Of a DNA stretch of 45,191 nucleotides, positions 23,818 through 32,405 are shown in pieces; the stretch's first letter is position 1, and each line of letters opens with the position of its first letter. The notes under the pieces are model-generated. The model saw only the letters and a program-made list of their open reading frames with translations, did not search any database and was not told the origin of the DNA. Source of the DNA: an uncultured Spirochaetaceae bacterium (GTDB lineage Bacteria > Spirochaetota > Spirochaetia > Treponematales > Treponemataceae); assembly GCA_902797305.1 (NCBI GenBank), contig CADBSK010000116.1:1-45191 (forward strand). The letters run 5' to 3'. The translations under genes were made by a program, and so were the position numbers.

Positions 23818-26709
23818 TTATTCTGTTAATTTATCGATTACACTGTCCATCACACTCTGAGAAACATATCCTTTTGATACAAAATAAGTTTCAAGTGCTG
23901 AAGAAAGATTAACTTCTTCGATATTTTTAACATTTAGCATATTTTCAAGCGAATATTTAAGAATACGTGAGTCACGGAATTCTGCAATCTTCATCTCGTT
24001 AGATTTTTCGTAGTCTTCTTTAATTTCTGCCCAGGTTGCTCCACAAAGACCTGCAAAAACTGCACTGAATACACCTGTGCGGTCAATTCCAATTTCACAG
24101 TGAATTGAATAAGGACCTTCGTGAGTATCGATAAAATTACAAATCTGTCCTATCCACTGACCAAAAATTGCCGAATCAGAATGATAATATACAAGTTTTC
24201 CGCTTGGAATATAACCATTTGCAGAAGAATCAGCTTCTGTATCACCTACATAAAGAACACAATCGTTGTTAAGCATTGACTGATAATAATCAGGAATAGA
24301 AATAGTCCAGTTTGAACCAATGGAAGAATCACCTACATAAGTTGCGATATAAGCTTCAAGACCAGCTTTTCCCTCTCTGTTGTTACAGAGATTGATATCA
24401 CTGTTAATTCCATATTCTTCATAATACTTTTGAATAAATATGATTCTTTCGTCATCTAACGGACTGTTTGCGTGAGAAGGGTAATATGGGTGATATGTAC
24501 GATAAAGTTTAGATGTTCCTGGAACTTTTCTAAAGTTAGAAACCTTTGCTTTATTTTCTTCTGATGCCTCAGGAATGTAGTTACCTGCTTCATCATAAGT
24601 CTTAACTATGCCAAATTCTGATTCTTCTGCAATATAAGAAGCATTTTTACCATTTTCCAAAACCTGACTCATAGAATCCTTGTCTTCTTCAACGAAAACA
24701 AGCAGGTTCTGGTTTGATTCAAATATATAGTCAGAGTTTAATTCTTCTGGGAGAGGTAATTTTAATGTTCCGTAATAGAAACGGTACTCAGGCTGTCCGC
24801 TGTAACCAGGACGCTTAATACTTTCTGAATCAACAGTAAGATAATACCAGCCATAAGTTGCATCCCAGGTCATTGCATATTCAGAATCGTTTTCTTCCCA
24901 TTTTTTTGTAGTTTCATTATAACTTGCTGTAAACGAACCACGTACAGTGATTGTTTCTCTACCAGTATTACTAACGCTTGTCCACAGATCAGGAGAACAA
25001 ACAAATGTGATTGTTCCGTTTTCTGTATCTTCGATATAACACTTTTTCTTGTTAGCTTCTGAATTATAATTCTGAACTGCAGAACGGCGAACTTTTAATG
25101 TATATTCACTAGTATTCAAACCGTCTTTTGCTGTTACAACAATTTTATATGTGATATATGAACCAGGATTAGAAAGGATTGCAGAAGTACCAGAGGCATG
25201 AACTTCGTTTCCTGATTGAGTCAAAACTTCATAGTCAACGAGTGCTCCATTTGAATTTGGACGGGCAAAAATCTCAACTGCACTGTCATCATAAGAAATT
25301 GTATAAGACATATATCTTGAAAGAGACACTTTTGATCCGTTTACAAAAACTTCTGAAAGAGTAGAATCATCTTCCGAAGGTTCCATCTCAACTGAAGCGT
25401 AAACAGCACCTTCCTGATTTCCTAACTGAGTGTAAGACCATTTACCTTTTGCCATGTTCCATTCATCAGGCGTAAAAGTATTAAGTTCTTTTAAGTCAGA
25501 AGGGATTTGAAGGTCGGAGGTCTTGTTCCAGATATCCAAAGAACCCCATACAGTAGGATTTGATGAGTTATAAGAACGACCTCGGGCAAAAATGATAGAT
25601 TCTGAATCTAATGGCAAATCCAGATACATGTAATCAGGATTATCATCACAAACTTCAAATTCATACCACGAACCAGGTCTCTTTGTATTCCATATCCATG
25701 CAAGAACTACTGCATTATCCTTAGCAAAATCTACAGAACCTTTTGTACAAAGATATATTTTACCAGAATCGGCAGTAACTTTTGTAACAGTTAACTTTGC
25801 AAGTGGACTGTAGCGGGTAATATCTGATTCTAAATCTTTTAATACTGCCTGAACTTCTGCAACTCCATCAGAAAGCAAAGTTACTTTACCGTTTTCTACT
25901 GTTAAAACTTCTGAATTTGTACTAACCCACTGGATATTTTCTGAATCAGTTACATCTACAGGACTACTGCTATCTGAATAAACAGCTGTTGCCTTAAAAG
26001 TTGGATTTTCTTGTGTAGATTCATTTGTTTCTGAAATATAAACACGCTGTAAATATCGAACGTCTGAAGGTAAAATATAATTTTCTGCTTTTTTATCTTC
26101 GAAATAACTACCAGTTATCACACCGATGCAATAGTCATCAACAATACTCTGATAATCAATTCGATTCAAATCATTTTCACAATCTTTAATAGTTGGAATA
26201 ACCCTTTCTAAAGCTGCAATCTGATTATCAGTCATTTTTGCAATATCAACTTTTGATGCCAAGAGAGCATTGTAAACATTACCACGGCAGCTTGTCTTTT
26301 TTGAGACTTCATCGCAAGAGTTATCACCCTCAGCAATATCTATAACAGTACGACGGATAAAATCGTCAATAACCTCACCTGCAGCATCGTAAGGATAAGC
26401 AGTAATAATTCTGTTTCTACCAACAGGAATATCTTCTATTAAAATTTCACCTTTTCCATTTAAAACTTGATCACTGCTACTTTTAATTTGATATTTAATG
26501 TCGCTACTTGTTACATATACGGAAAAGCTGGCTATATCTGACACTGAAGAGGAACGACTATTAGAAGACTGCATGGACTTGCTTGAAACTGTTAAAGAGC
26601 CATACTTTATTTGTGAGTCATTATTATAAATTACTGGAGATTTACAACTGTTAAAAAATACGAGAGAAGCTAAGAATGTAATTAACAAAACAATCTTTGC
26701 TTTTTTCAT
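23818..26709 (-). CDS. Secreted tyrosine-phosphatase-fold protein with carbohydrate-binding-like modules
   Basis: A 963-residue lipoprotein (lipobox FFNSC, Cys22) from the ATG at 26709, chosen for its GAGG at 26715-26718; the frame is open to 26733. Order: the N-terminal module shared with the amylases (about 30-200); a Big2-like Ig domain (215-320); a Trp-rich beta domain (325-430, VVLAWIWNTKRPGSWYEF, WGSLDIWNKTSDLQIP) like starch-binding modules; a cadherin-like domain (435-550); and a CBM48/E-set-like domain (560-670, TVRGSF...GWYYLTVD...PEYRFYYG). The C-terminal phosphatase domain has NFRKVPGTSKLYRTYHP, then HCEIGIDRTG with Cys871 and Arg877 as the HC-X5-R loop. It should remove phosphate from protein or carbohydrate. 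DRTG points to the Y_phosphatase3-like group. The fold is clear; the substrate is unknown. Confidence 0.82.
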   Translation of the reverse strand: MKKAKIVLLITFLASLVFFNSCKSPVIYNNDSQIKYGSLTVSSKSMQSSNSRSSSVSDIASFSVYVTSSDIKYQIKSSSDQVLNGKGEILIEDIPVGRNRIITAYPYDAAGEVIDDFIRRTVIDIAEGDNSCDEVSKKTSCRGNVYNALLASKVDIAKMTDNQIAALERVIPTIKDCENDLNRIDYQSIVDDYCIGVITGSYFEDKKAENYILPSDVRYLQRVYISETNESTQENPTFKATAVYSDSSSPVDVTDSENIQWVSTNSEVLTVENGKVTLLSDGVAEVQAVLKDLESDITRYSPLAKLTVTKVTADSGKIYLCTKGSVDFAKDNAVVLAWIWNTKRPGSWYEFEVCDDNPDYMYLDLPLDSESIIFARGRSYNSSNPTVWGSLDIWNKTSDLQIPSDLKELNTFTPDEWNMAKGKWSYTQLGNQEGAVYASVEMEPSEDDSTLSEVFVNGSKVSLSRYMSYTISYDDSAVEIFARPNSNGALVDYEVLTQSGNEVHASGTSAILSNPGSYITYKIVVTAKDGLNTSEYTLKVRRSAVQNYNSEANKKKCYIEDTENGTITFVCSPDLWTSVSNTGRETITVRGSFTASYNETTKKWEENDSEYAMTWDATYGWYYLTVDSESIKRPGYSGQPEYRFYYGTLKLPLPEELNSDYIFESNQNLLVFVEEDKDSMSQVLENGKNASYIAEESEFGIVKTYDEAGNYIPEASEENKAKVSNFRKVPGTSKLYRTYHPYYPSHANSPLDDERIIFIQKYYEEYGINSDINLCNNREGKAGLEAYIATYVGDSSIGSNWTISIPDYYQSMLNNDCVLYVGDTEADSSANGYIPSGKLVYYHSDSAIFGQWIGQICNFIDTHEGPYSIHCEIGIDRTGVFSAVFAGLCGATWAEIKEDYEKSNEMKIAEFRDSRILKYSLENMLNVKNIEEVNLSSALETYFVSKGYVSQSVMDSVIDKLTE

Positions 26710-26743
26710 ATACACCTCTTTTTTTAATCCCACTTCCCTATTA

Positions 26744-26749
26744 ATTATA
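26744..26749 (-). promoter_or_regulatory. -10 box for the phosphatase-CotH-Ig transcript
   Basis: A consensus TATAAT on the minus strand, 35 bases ahead of the ATG at 26709. It has no good -35, so an activator may be needed. It follows the terminator of the upstream amylase gene, supporting a new transcript here. Confidence 0.5.
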
Positions 26750-26921
26750 AGGCACTTTTAAAATAACGCTAGAAAAATTTTTAAAATTTGTTATTTTTTT
26801 ATTTTTATACCCGTGAAAGTATGAACTTGCCCCTGCAAAAATCAAAAAAACGGATTATGTAAATGAATAGAAAAGAACTTTATAAATTTGATTGAAGATA
26901 GATGTTGTCGATTGGAAGCAT

Positions 26922-26960
26922 AAAAACAATGCCCCCATTCTGGACGGAATGGAAGCATTG
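26922..26960 (-). terminator. Rho-independent terminator after the large amylase gene
   Basis: CAATGC (26927-26932) with GCATTG (26955-26960), then CCATTC (26935-26940) with GAATGG (26947-26952), followed by five T on the minus strand. Confidence 0.85.
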
Positions 26961-26968
26961 GTTAAAAA

Positions 26969-29900
26969 CTATTTAATAAATGGACTGTCGTCTCCAATTT
27001 TTCCTGTAATTGAAGAATCCTTTGTTGCGTTTACATAAATACGGAGGTTACCTGTACCTGAACATGAAGCAGTCAAGCTTCCTCCTTCTGAAACGTTCTT
27101 AGTATCTCCTGTACATACATCAATGTATGTTCCGGCAGGAAGATTCTTAAAGGTAGCTCCACCACTTACAGAAATACAAGCGATACTGTCTACTTCTGAA
27201 TCTGTATAGCGGCGTACATATGCTGTACCGCCACTTACATAACTTGAATCTGTTGTATACTGACCACGACGCAATGCTGGAACTGCTGCACGCATCTTAT
27301 TCAACTTGCGAAGATGCTTACTCAAGTTACTGCTCAAAGTTGTAGCTACCTCACCGTCTGCTGTATAGTCACCAAAATCTGTTGCAGTTACTGTACCTTC
27401 AAGGTGATCACCATAGTAAGCACGACCAGATTCAGCATAAGGAGCCTTATTTCCGTTTGTATAAGGTTCAATCTGCTTTCCTTTCTGGAACTCGATTTCT
27501 GAACCGTAGTAAACACAAGGTATACCGCGGAATGTGAACATAAGGTTAAAGTTATCTGCCCAGCCTTCTTCTCCGCCGCTGTAACGAGTATAGAGATATC
27601 CACCTGAGTTTGGACCATAGTCATGGCTGTCTACATAAGTTACGTTATAAGTTGAATCGTTAAAATATGCGTCTTCTGTCTTACCAATGCTCAAAGCTGC
27701 TCCGGAATTTTCAAATCCGTGATGCATATAGAAGTCAATCATTGCAAGTCCAGATGCTTTTGAAGTATCAGGTGCATGATATGTAATTCCACTTAAGAAT
27801 GCATTATCAGAAGTTGGCTGAACTCCTTCTGTGTTATCGTCAAAGTGAGTTTTTGCCATTGCAAGATTTGTTGCAGCATCAGTTGCAGCTGTTCCCCATG
27901 AATAACTTGCATCAGTTTTGTTATTATTTGCGTTCCATGTATAGAAACAAACTGAAATACCTGGCATTCCGGCATTGAATACTTCGTTACGAAGTACACA
28001 ACCTTCACCAAACATAAAGAAACTGTCACCACCTGCAGCCTTAAACTGCGGAATAAATTCCTTGTTCATTGTAAGACGGCTGATATGCTTCATTGTATCA
28101 ATACGGAAGGCATCTACACCCATATTGATATAGTTGATGTAACAATTACGGAGATATTCTGCGACTTTAGGGTTTTCTGTATTAAGGTCTACACAGTCAC
28201 CTGCCATCTGACCTTCCTGAACATAGTAACTTTCCCACTGGAATACGCCGTAGTGGTGATAGAGCCGGCCTTGTTCATCTAGGTCAATTGTATCGTTCTT
28301 CATTGTTGCAAGACGAGCCTGATACTGACCATCTCCATCTGTTGATGGAATTTCTTCGTAACTATTATAGCCCTGAGTTTTAGCACCAGCAGTTAACTTT
28401 TCATAAGCACTGTTTCCGTAAATATCTTTTCCATTAGGATTTGCATAAGCCGGAACACTGTGAACTCCATCATCAGCGTCATAATCTTTTTCCATAATAT
28501 TAATAAGATTTCTTTCGCCAAAGTTACCTGTGTGATTCAAAACGATATCTTGAATCACTTTAATTCCTTTTTCGTGACAAGCGTCAATCAAATCCTGATA
28601 AGTTGCACCTGTTGACTCGTATCTAGGATCTACCTTACTAAAGTCAAATGCGTGGTATCCATGGTAATCAAGTCCGGAAGCATTTTCTACAACTGGTGTA
28701 ATCCAGATTGCAGTAAAACCAAGAGCCTTGATGTAGTCGAGTTTTTCGATAAGACCTTTAAAGTCACCACGCCATCCCGGATCACCCAAAGTTTCTGACT
28801 TAAAGCAGGCTTCATCATCCCAACAGTAGCGGTTGTTGCTAGGATCTCCATCGTAGAAACGGGTTGTCATAAGGAAGTAAATTGTTTCATCGCGGAAGTC
28901 TGTAGAGTCTGTTTCTGAAACTGTTACTTCTTTTGAAACAACTTCAGAAGAAGCTCCTTCATTATCAGTTACTTTAAGAGTAATTGTAACTATTGATTCG
29001 GCAGAAGGCATTACAACGGTAATTGTATCTTTTCCCTGACCATCTGAAAGAGTTGCCCCTGTTACAGTCCATGTATAAGAAGCAATTGTTCCACCATTCT
29101 GGTCGTAACTTGATTTTGCTGTATAAGTCTTTTCTGCATTAATCTGAGCGCGTCCTGCACCTGTAATTACAGCAACAGGAGGTAGATTTGCATTGTTTGT
29201 TGTAAAACTCAAAGACTTTGATTCAGAAACATTTGCACCTTCGTCATAAACAGTACAAGTTACAGTGTAGCTACCATTTGCAAGATAAGCTGTCTGCCAT
29301 ACATAAGTAGCAGAAACTTCTGTTCCGGAAAGGGAAATATTAGCGAGAGTTTCTGTACCAATTGTAAGAACTGCTTTTGAAAGAGAAAGATTATCTGTTG
29401 CTTTAACTGTAAATGTAACGTCGCCACTAACAGTACCAGTCTTATCAGCTGCAAAGCTTACAAGAACAGGGGCTGTTGAATCATCCGGATTATATTCATA
29501 CCACTTACCGTTTGAATACCACCATTCACCATATTCTGTGCGGCTAAGATCACTAGTTTTATTTGTCCAGTTTGCATCATCTTCAAAAATAATACTTGCA
29601 GAACTTGCATTTATTGTATAGGAATAATAGCCATCACCGTCTGCAGTCATTGCATTCGCAGTCTTATCAATACTGGTTCCAGTATTCCAAACGTAGATAT
29701 ACTTATATTTTGCATGAACTTTGATACAGTCGCTATCCGAATGAGGATTTGTTACACTAAAGGTTACTGTTGTTCCATCCCCAGTAGCTTCTACAGCATC
29801 AAAATTCAAAGTTCCATCAGAAGTTGTCTCAATATTTGCACCGTTGTATGTCCATTCCCCTTCTGTGATATAAAGGTTTTTTGTCTGAGATGAGCCACCA

Positions 29901-30919
29901 TCATTAAAAATGATTTTTGAAGAAGTACATTCAAGTTCATAGTCGTAGTTTGAACCGTTTAATTTCATTTCATCGCCAGGCCAAGCTACACTTGTATCAC
30001 TTCCTCCCCAGGCATACGCATGGTCATAACCATAACTAGAAGGAACATGAACAACAATCTTTCCTGTTACATCGCCAACTTCAGTCTCTGTAACAGTAAT
30101 TTCGGTATTCTGACCACTAATGACGCGTACATTATTATCCCGGGCTACAACATTGCCACTTGCGTCTAATGCAAGAATACACCATGTTCCAGGAGCGGCG
30201 TCCAATACTGTTTTGGTAGAAATTGAACTGCTCATTGTAAAAGTATCGCTGGAAGGATCTGTAATCTGCAAAGTATATGCATTTGTAAGACTTGAAACCA
30301 GAATAACTTTTCCTGTTGCTGCAATGTAATTGCTTTTATCTTTTCCAGCAAAGGCATTATTTTTGTAATTCAATGCAATCTGGTCTGTATCAATCAATGC
30401 CCAGGAATAATCTGAATCAATATATGTAGAAATTGTACTGCTTAAAACATCACCTAAAGCTACACCCAAAGAATTAAGTTTAGTGAACACATTTCCCAGG
30501 GCGGTTGTTGCCTGTGTTACAGAACATTTATTAATTCCAGAAGAAATATTTACGATATTCGAAATATACGCTCCAGTGATTGCCTGTTTATTCTCATCAT
30601 AACCTTGAACCGTAACAATGCGGTTATTTCCTGTAGGGATATCAGAAACACTGATAGTTCCTGTACCATCAGTAACTTGTACATAGTCTGATGTAATTGC
30701 ATTTGTAATGCCTGTACCAGTAACTGTAGCACGGGCATATTTAATTGAACTAATGTGCAATGCGCGTGTATTAGAATCTTTTTCTAATTCATTTTTAGCA
30801 ATCTCCAGACTACCAAAAACTTCGTCATTTTTTTGTAAAGTTATATTTCCACAACTTACAAATCCAAGCAAGGCTGCAATCCAGACAAATGCAGCTACAA
30901 GCCCCATTCTTTTTTTCAT
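26969..30919 (-). CDS. Large GH13 alpha-amylase lipoprotein with starch-binding, Ig and PKD modules
   Basis: A 1316-residue lipoprotein (lipobox GFVSC, Cys23). Order: the shared N-terminal module (about 33-285); two CBM26-like starch-binding modules (about 288-375, with AYAWGGSDTSVAWPGDEM, and 395-480, with YKYIYVWNTG); an Ig-like domain (485-580); a PKD domain (585-680); a GH13 barrel (about 690-1200); and a C-terminal beta domain. Catalytic residues are D941 (AFRIDTMKH), E972 (FGEGC) and D1100 (DSHDYG), with DIVLNH as region I. It belongs to a different GH13 subgroup from the two MalS-like neighbours (PVVENASGLDYHGYHA rather than APYEQ). It should attack starch granules or long glucans at the surface. 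GAGG precedes the ATG. Palindromes and a TATAAT lie upstream, and a terminator follows, so it is its own transcript. Confidence 0.9.
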   Translation of the reverse strand: MKKRMGLVAAFVWIAALLGFVSCGNITLQKNDEVFGSLEIAKNELEKDSNTRALHISSIKYARATVTGTGITNAITSDYVQVTDGTGTISVSDIPTGNNRIVTVQGYDENKQAITGAYISNIVNISSGINKCSVTQATTALGNVFTKLNSLGVALGDVLSSTISTYIDSDYSWALIDTDQIALNYKNNAFAGKDKSNYIAATGKVILVSSLTNAYTLQITDPSSDTFTMSSSISTKTVLDAAPGTWCILALDASGNVVARDNNVRVISGQNTEITVTETEVGDVTGKIVVHVPSSYGYDHAYAWGGSDTSVAWPGDEMKLNGSNYDYELECTSSKIIFNDGGSSQTKNLYITEGEWTYNGANIETTSDGTLNFDAVEATGDGTTVTFSVTNPHSDSDCIKVHAKYKYIYVWNTGTSIDKTANAMTADGDGYYSYTINASSASIIFEDDANWTNKTSDLSRTEYGEWWYSNGKWYEYNPDDSTAPVLVSFAADKTGTVSGDVTFTVKATDNLSLSKAVLTIGTETLANISLSGTEVSATYVWQTAYLANGSYTVTCTVYDEGANVSESKSLSFTTNNANLPPVAVITGAGRAQINAEKTYTAKSSYDQNGGTIASYTWTVTGATLSDGQGKDTITVVMPSAESIVTITLKVTDNEGASSEVVSKEVTVSETDSTDFRDETIYFLMTTRFYDGDPSNNRYCWDDEACFKSETLGDPGWRGDFKGLIEKLDYIKALGFTAIWITPVVENASGLDYHGYHAFDFSKVDPRYESTGATYQDLIDACHEKGIKVIQDIVLNHTGNFGERNLINIMEKDYDADDGVHSVPAYANPNGKDIYGNSAYEKLTAGAKTQGYNSYEEIPSTDGDGQYQARLATMKNDTIDLDEQGRLYHHYGVFQWESYYVQEGQMAGDCVDLNTENPKVAEYLRNCYINYINMGVDAFRIDTMKHISRLTMNKEFIPQFKAAGGDSFFMFGEGCVLRNEVFNAGMPGISVCFYTWNANNNKTDASYSWGTAATDAATNLAMAKTHFDDNTEGVQPTSDNAFLSGITYHAPDTSKASGLAMIDFYMHHGFENSGAALSIGKTEDAYFNDSTYNVTYVDSHDYGPNSGGYLYTRYSGGEEGWADNFNLMFTFRGIPCVYYGSEIEFQKGKQIEPYTNGNKAPYAESGRAYYGDHLEGTVTATDFGDYTADGEVATTLSSNLSKHLRKLNKMRAAVPALRRGQYTTDSSYVSGGTAYVRRYTDSEVDSIACISVSGGATFKNLPAGTYIDVCTGDTKNVSEGGSLTASCSGTGNLRIYVNATKDSSITGKIGDDSPFIK

Positions 30920-31014
30920 TTTTTTCCTCTTTATTTTGTGTTATAGAAAATCCCTTTTCCCGTAAGAACTTTCTATCGAAAAGACAGTAAAAACTTTTTA
31001 TGCAAAACTAATAT

Positions 31015-31020
31015 ATTATA
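31015..31020 (-). promoter_or_regulatory. -10 box of the large amylase gene
   Basis: TATAAT on the minus strand about 95 bases ahead of the start. The expected -35 position (31038-31043) falls inside the palindrome at 31029-31046 and is a poor match to consensus. Confidence 0.5.
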
Positions 31021-31028
31021 AAATATTA

Positions 31029-31058
31029 TTATTACTTTAGTAATAACATTTTGTTATT
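31029..31058. promoter_or_regulatory. Two overlapping palindromes upstream of the large amylase gene
   Basis: TTATTACT-tt-AGTAATAA (31029-31046) overlaps AATAACA-ttt-TGTTATT (31042-31058). They cover the presumed -35 region and could be operators for a maltose- or starch-responsive regulator; no such regulator is encoded next to the cluster. Confidence 0.5.
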
Positions 31059-31079
31059 TTGTAACTAAAATCTGTTCAT

Positions 31080-31116
31080 AAAAAAAGCCTCCTGACTCTC
31101 TGAGAGCAAGAGGCTT
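31080..31116 (-). terminator. Rho-independent terminator of galE
   Basis: AAGCCTC (31085-31091) pairs with GAGGCTT (31110-31116), with an inner GAG/CTC stem, and is followed on the minus strand by a run of T. Confidence 0.88.
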
Positions 31117-31145
31117 AACCTGCATAAGCAGAAATTATATTTGAC

Positions 31146-32129
31146 CTATTTATTCTTGTTTACATGCTTTAGATATACCTGATAAGTTGTGCGTATCAAA
31201 GTATCTATATCACTGTGTTTAGCTGACCAGCCCAATTTTTCATGTGCAAGTTTGCTTGTTGCAACAAGATTAGCTGGATCTCCTGGTCGGCGTTCAACGA
31301 TATCTGCAGGAATTGGCTGACCTGTGATTCTGCGGGCAGCATCTACCATTTCTTTTACTGTAGTACCTGTTTCTGAACCAAGATTTAATTTTAGATTTTC
31401 TTTTTTAGAAGAAATATATTCCAACGCAAGAACATGTGCTGTTGCAAGATCATTAACGTGTACATAATCACGAATACATGTTCCATCACGAGTATCGTAG
31501 TCATCACCAAAAATTTTCATCTTAGGACGCATACCAACAGCTGTTTCCATAATGATTGGAAGAAGGTTTGCAGGATTCTGTTCAAGTCCAGAGATTTTTC
31601 CGTCAACATCATAACCGGCAGCATTAAAATAACGGAGAGCTGCAAAATTTAATCCCTTTAACTGACTGTACCAGGTCATATAATCTTCTATAGAAAGTTT
31701 TGTATAACCATAATAGTTTTCTGGATGTTTTGGATGATCCTCATCAATAGGAAGATATTCTGGAGAACCAAATACGGCAGCACTCGAACTGAATACCATA
31801 TTCAAACAGTTATGACTTACAGCACTATTAAGAATGTTAAGAGTTCCTGTAATGTTATTTACACTGTATTTTTCTGGCTTAATCATAGATTCACCAGCAG
31901 CCTTAAATGCAGCAAGGTGAATAAAGGCATCAAATCCCTGACTAAAAGCAGCATCAAGGTCGGCAGGAAGCAAAATATTTCCATAAATAAAATCATTTTC
32001 TGGGAAGAGATTTTCTCTTAAACCGCTGCTAAGATTATCAAATACAGTAACTTTGTGGCCTTTTGCCATTAATTCCTTTACAACATGGCTTCCGATATAT
32101 CCAGCTCCACCAATAACTAAAACTTTCAT
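31146..32129 (-). CDS. galE: UDP-glucose 4-epimerase GalE
   Basis: A 327-residue extended short-chain dehydrogenase. The NAD-binding GGAGYIGSHV (7-16), SSSAAVFG (114-121) and the catalytic YxxxK (Tyr140, Lys144 in YYGYTK) are intact, followed by RYFNAAG and the C-terminal EKLGWSAKHSDIDTLI. It interconverts UDP-glucose and UDP-galactose, supplying galactose for surface glycans or feeding galactose into glycolysis. It has its own promoter (32167-32195), a GGAGG ribosome binding site and its own terminator, so it is monocistronic and not part of the starch cluster that follows it. It is divergent from the trp operon. Confidence 0.93.
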   Translation of the reverse strand: MKVLVIGGAGYIGSHVVKELMAKGHKVTVFDNLSSGLRENLFPENDFIYGNILLPADLDAAFSQGFDAFIHLAAFKAAGESMIKPEKYSVNNITGTLNILNSAVSHNCLNMVFSSSAAVFGSPEYLPIDEDHPKHPENYYGYTKLSIEDYMTWYSQLKGLNFAALRYFNAAGYDVDGKISGLEQNPANLLPIIMETAVGMRPKMKIFGDDYDTRDGTCIRDYVHVNDLATAHVLALEYISSKKENLKLNLGSETGTTVKEMVDAARRITGQPIPADIVERRPGDPANLVATSKLAHEKLGWSAKHSDIDTLIRTTYQVYLKHVNKNK

Positions 32130-32166
32130 TTGTCCTCCAAAAAAGATTTATTTAATCTCTTTGTTT

Positions 32167-32195
32167 ACTATAAAACATAAAGATTAAGTTGTAAA
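32167..32195 (-). promoter_or_regulatory. Sigma-70-type promoter of galE
   Basis: On the minus strand TTTACA (32190-32195), 17 bases, TATAGT (32167-32172). Confidence 0.65.
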
Positions 32196-32203
32196 GGATT
32201 ATT

Positions 32204-32220
32204 TGATAGTCCAACTATCA
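32204..32220. promoter_or_regulatory. Palindrome upstream of the galE promoter
   Basis: TGATAGT-cca-ACTATCA, with seven-base arms, lies nine bases beyond the galE -35 box in the galE-trpE divergent gap. It is a candidate regulator site. Confidence 0.45.
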
Positions 32221-32290
32221 TTATGAATAATAATATTAATTTATTTTCACTGTAAAAATAATTTCATAAGAGAAATAAAATATTTTTGAA

Positions 32291-32393
32291 TGTTTCTATT
32301 GACAGTAACAAAATTCTAATGTATGTTTCTTTATATAGAAACAGTTACTATTTATAGAAACACCAGCGATTTGCAATTCCAGATATGTTTCTA
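32291..32393 (+). promoter_or_regulatory. Repeated TGTTTCTA/TAGAAACA boxes in the trp control region
   Basis: Five boxes: TGTTTCTA at 32291-32298 and 32386-32393, TGTTTCTT at 32324-32331, and the inverse TAGAAACA at 32336-32343 and 32355-32362. The middle pair forms an inverted repeat over the -10 region. The last three lie in the leader RNA, where the 3' copy, three bases ahead of the AGAGG ribosome binding site, can pair with either inverse copy. There is no leader peptide with Trp codons. Confidence 0.6.
32299..32327 (+). promoter_or_regulatory. Promoter of the trp operon
   Basis: A consensus TTGACA (32299-32304), 17 bases, then TATGTT (32322-32327). The -10 box overlaps one of the repeated TGTTTCT boxes, so a protein bound there would block it. 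Confidence 0.65.
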
Positions 32394-32405
32394 CAAGAGG
32401 TTTTT

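Noticed and set aside
32385-32405. Upstream ATG start for trpE, or a short leader peptide
   Set aside because: The ATG at 32385 is in frame and precedes the AGAGG site of the 32406 start; the seven codons contain no Trp, so it is not an attenuator peptide.
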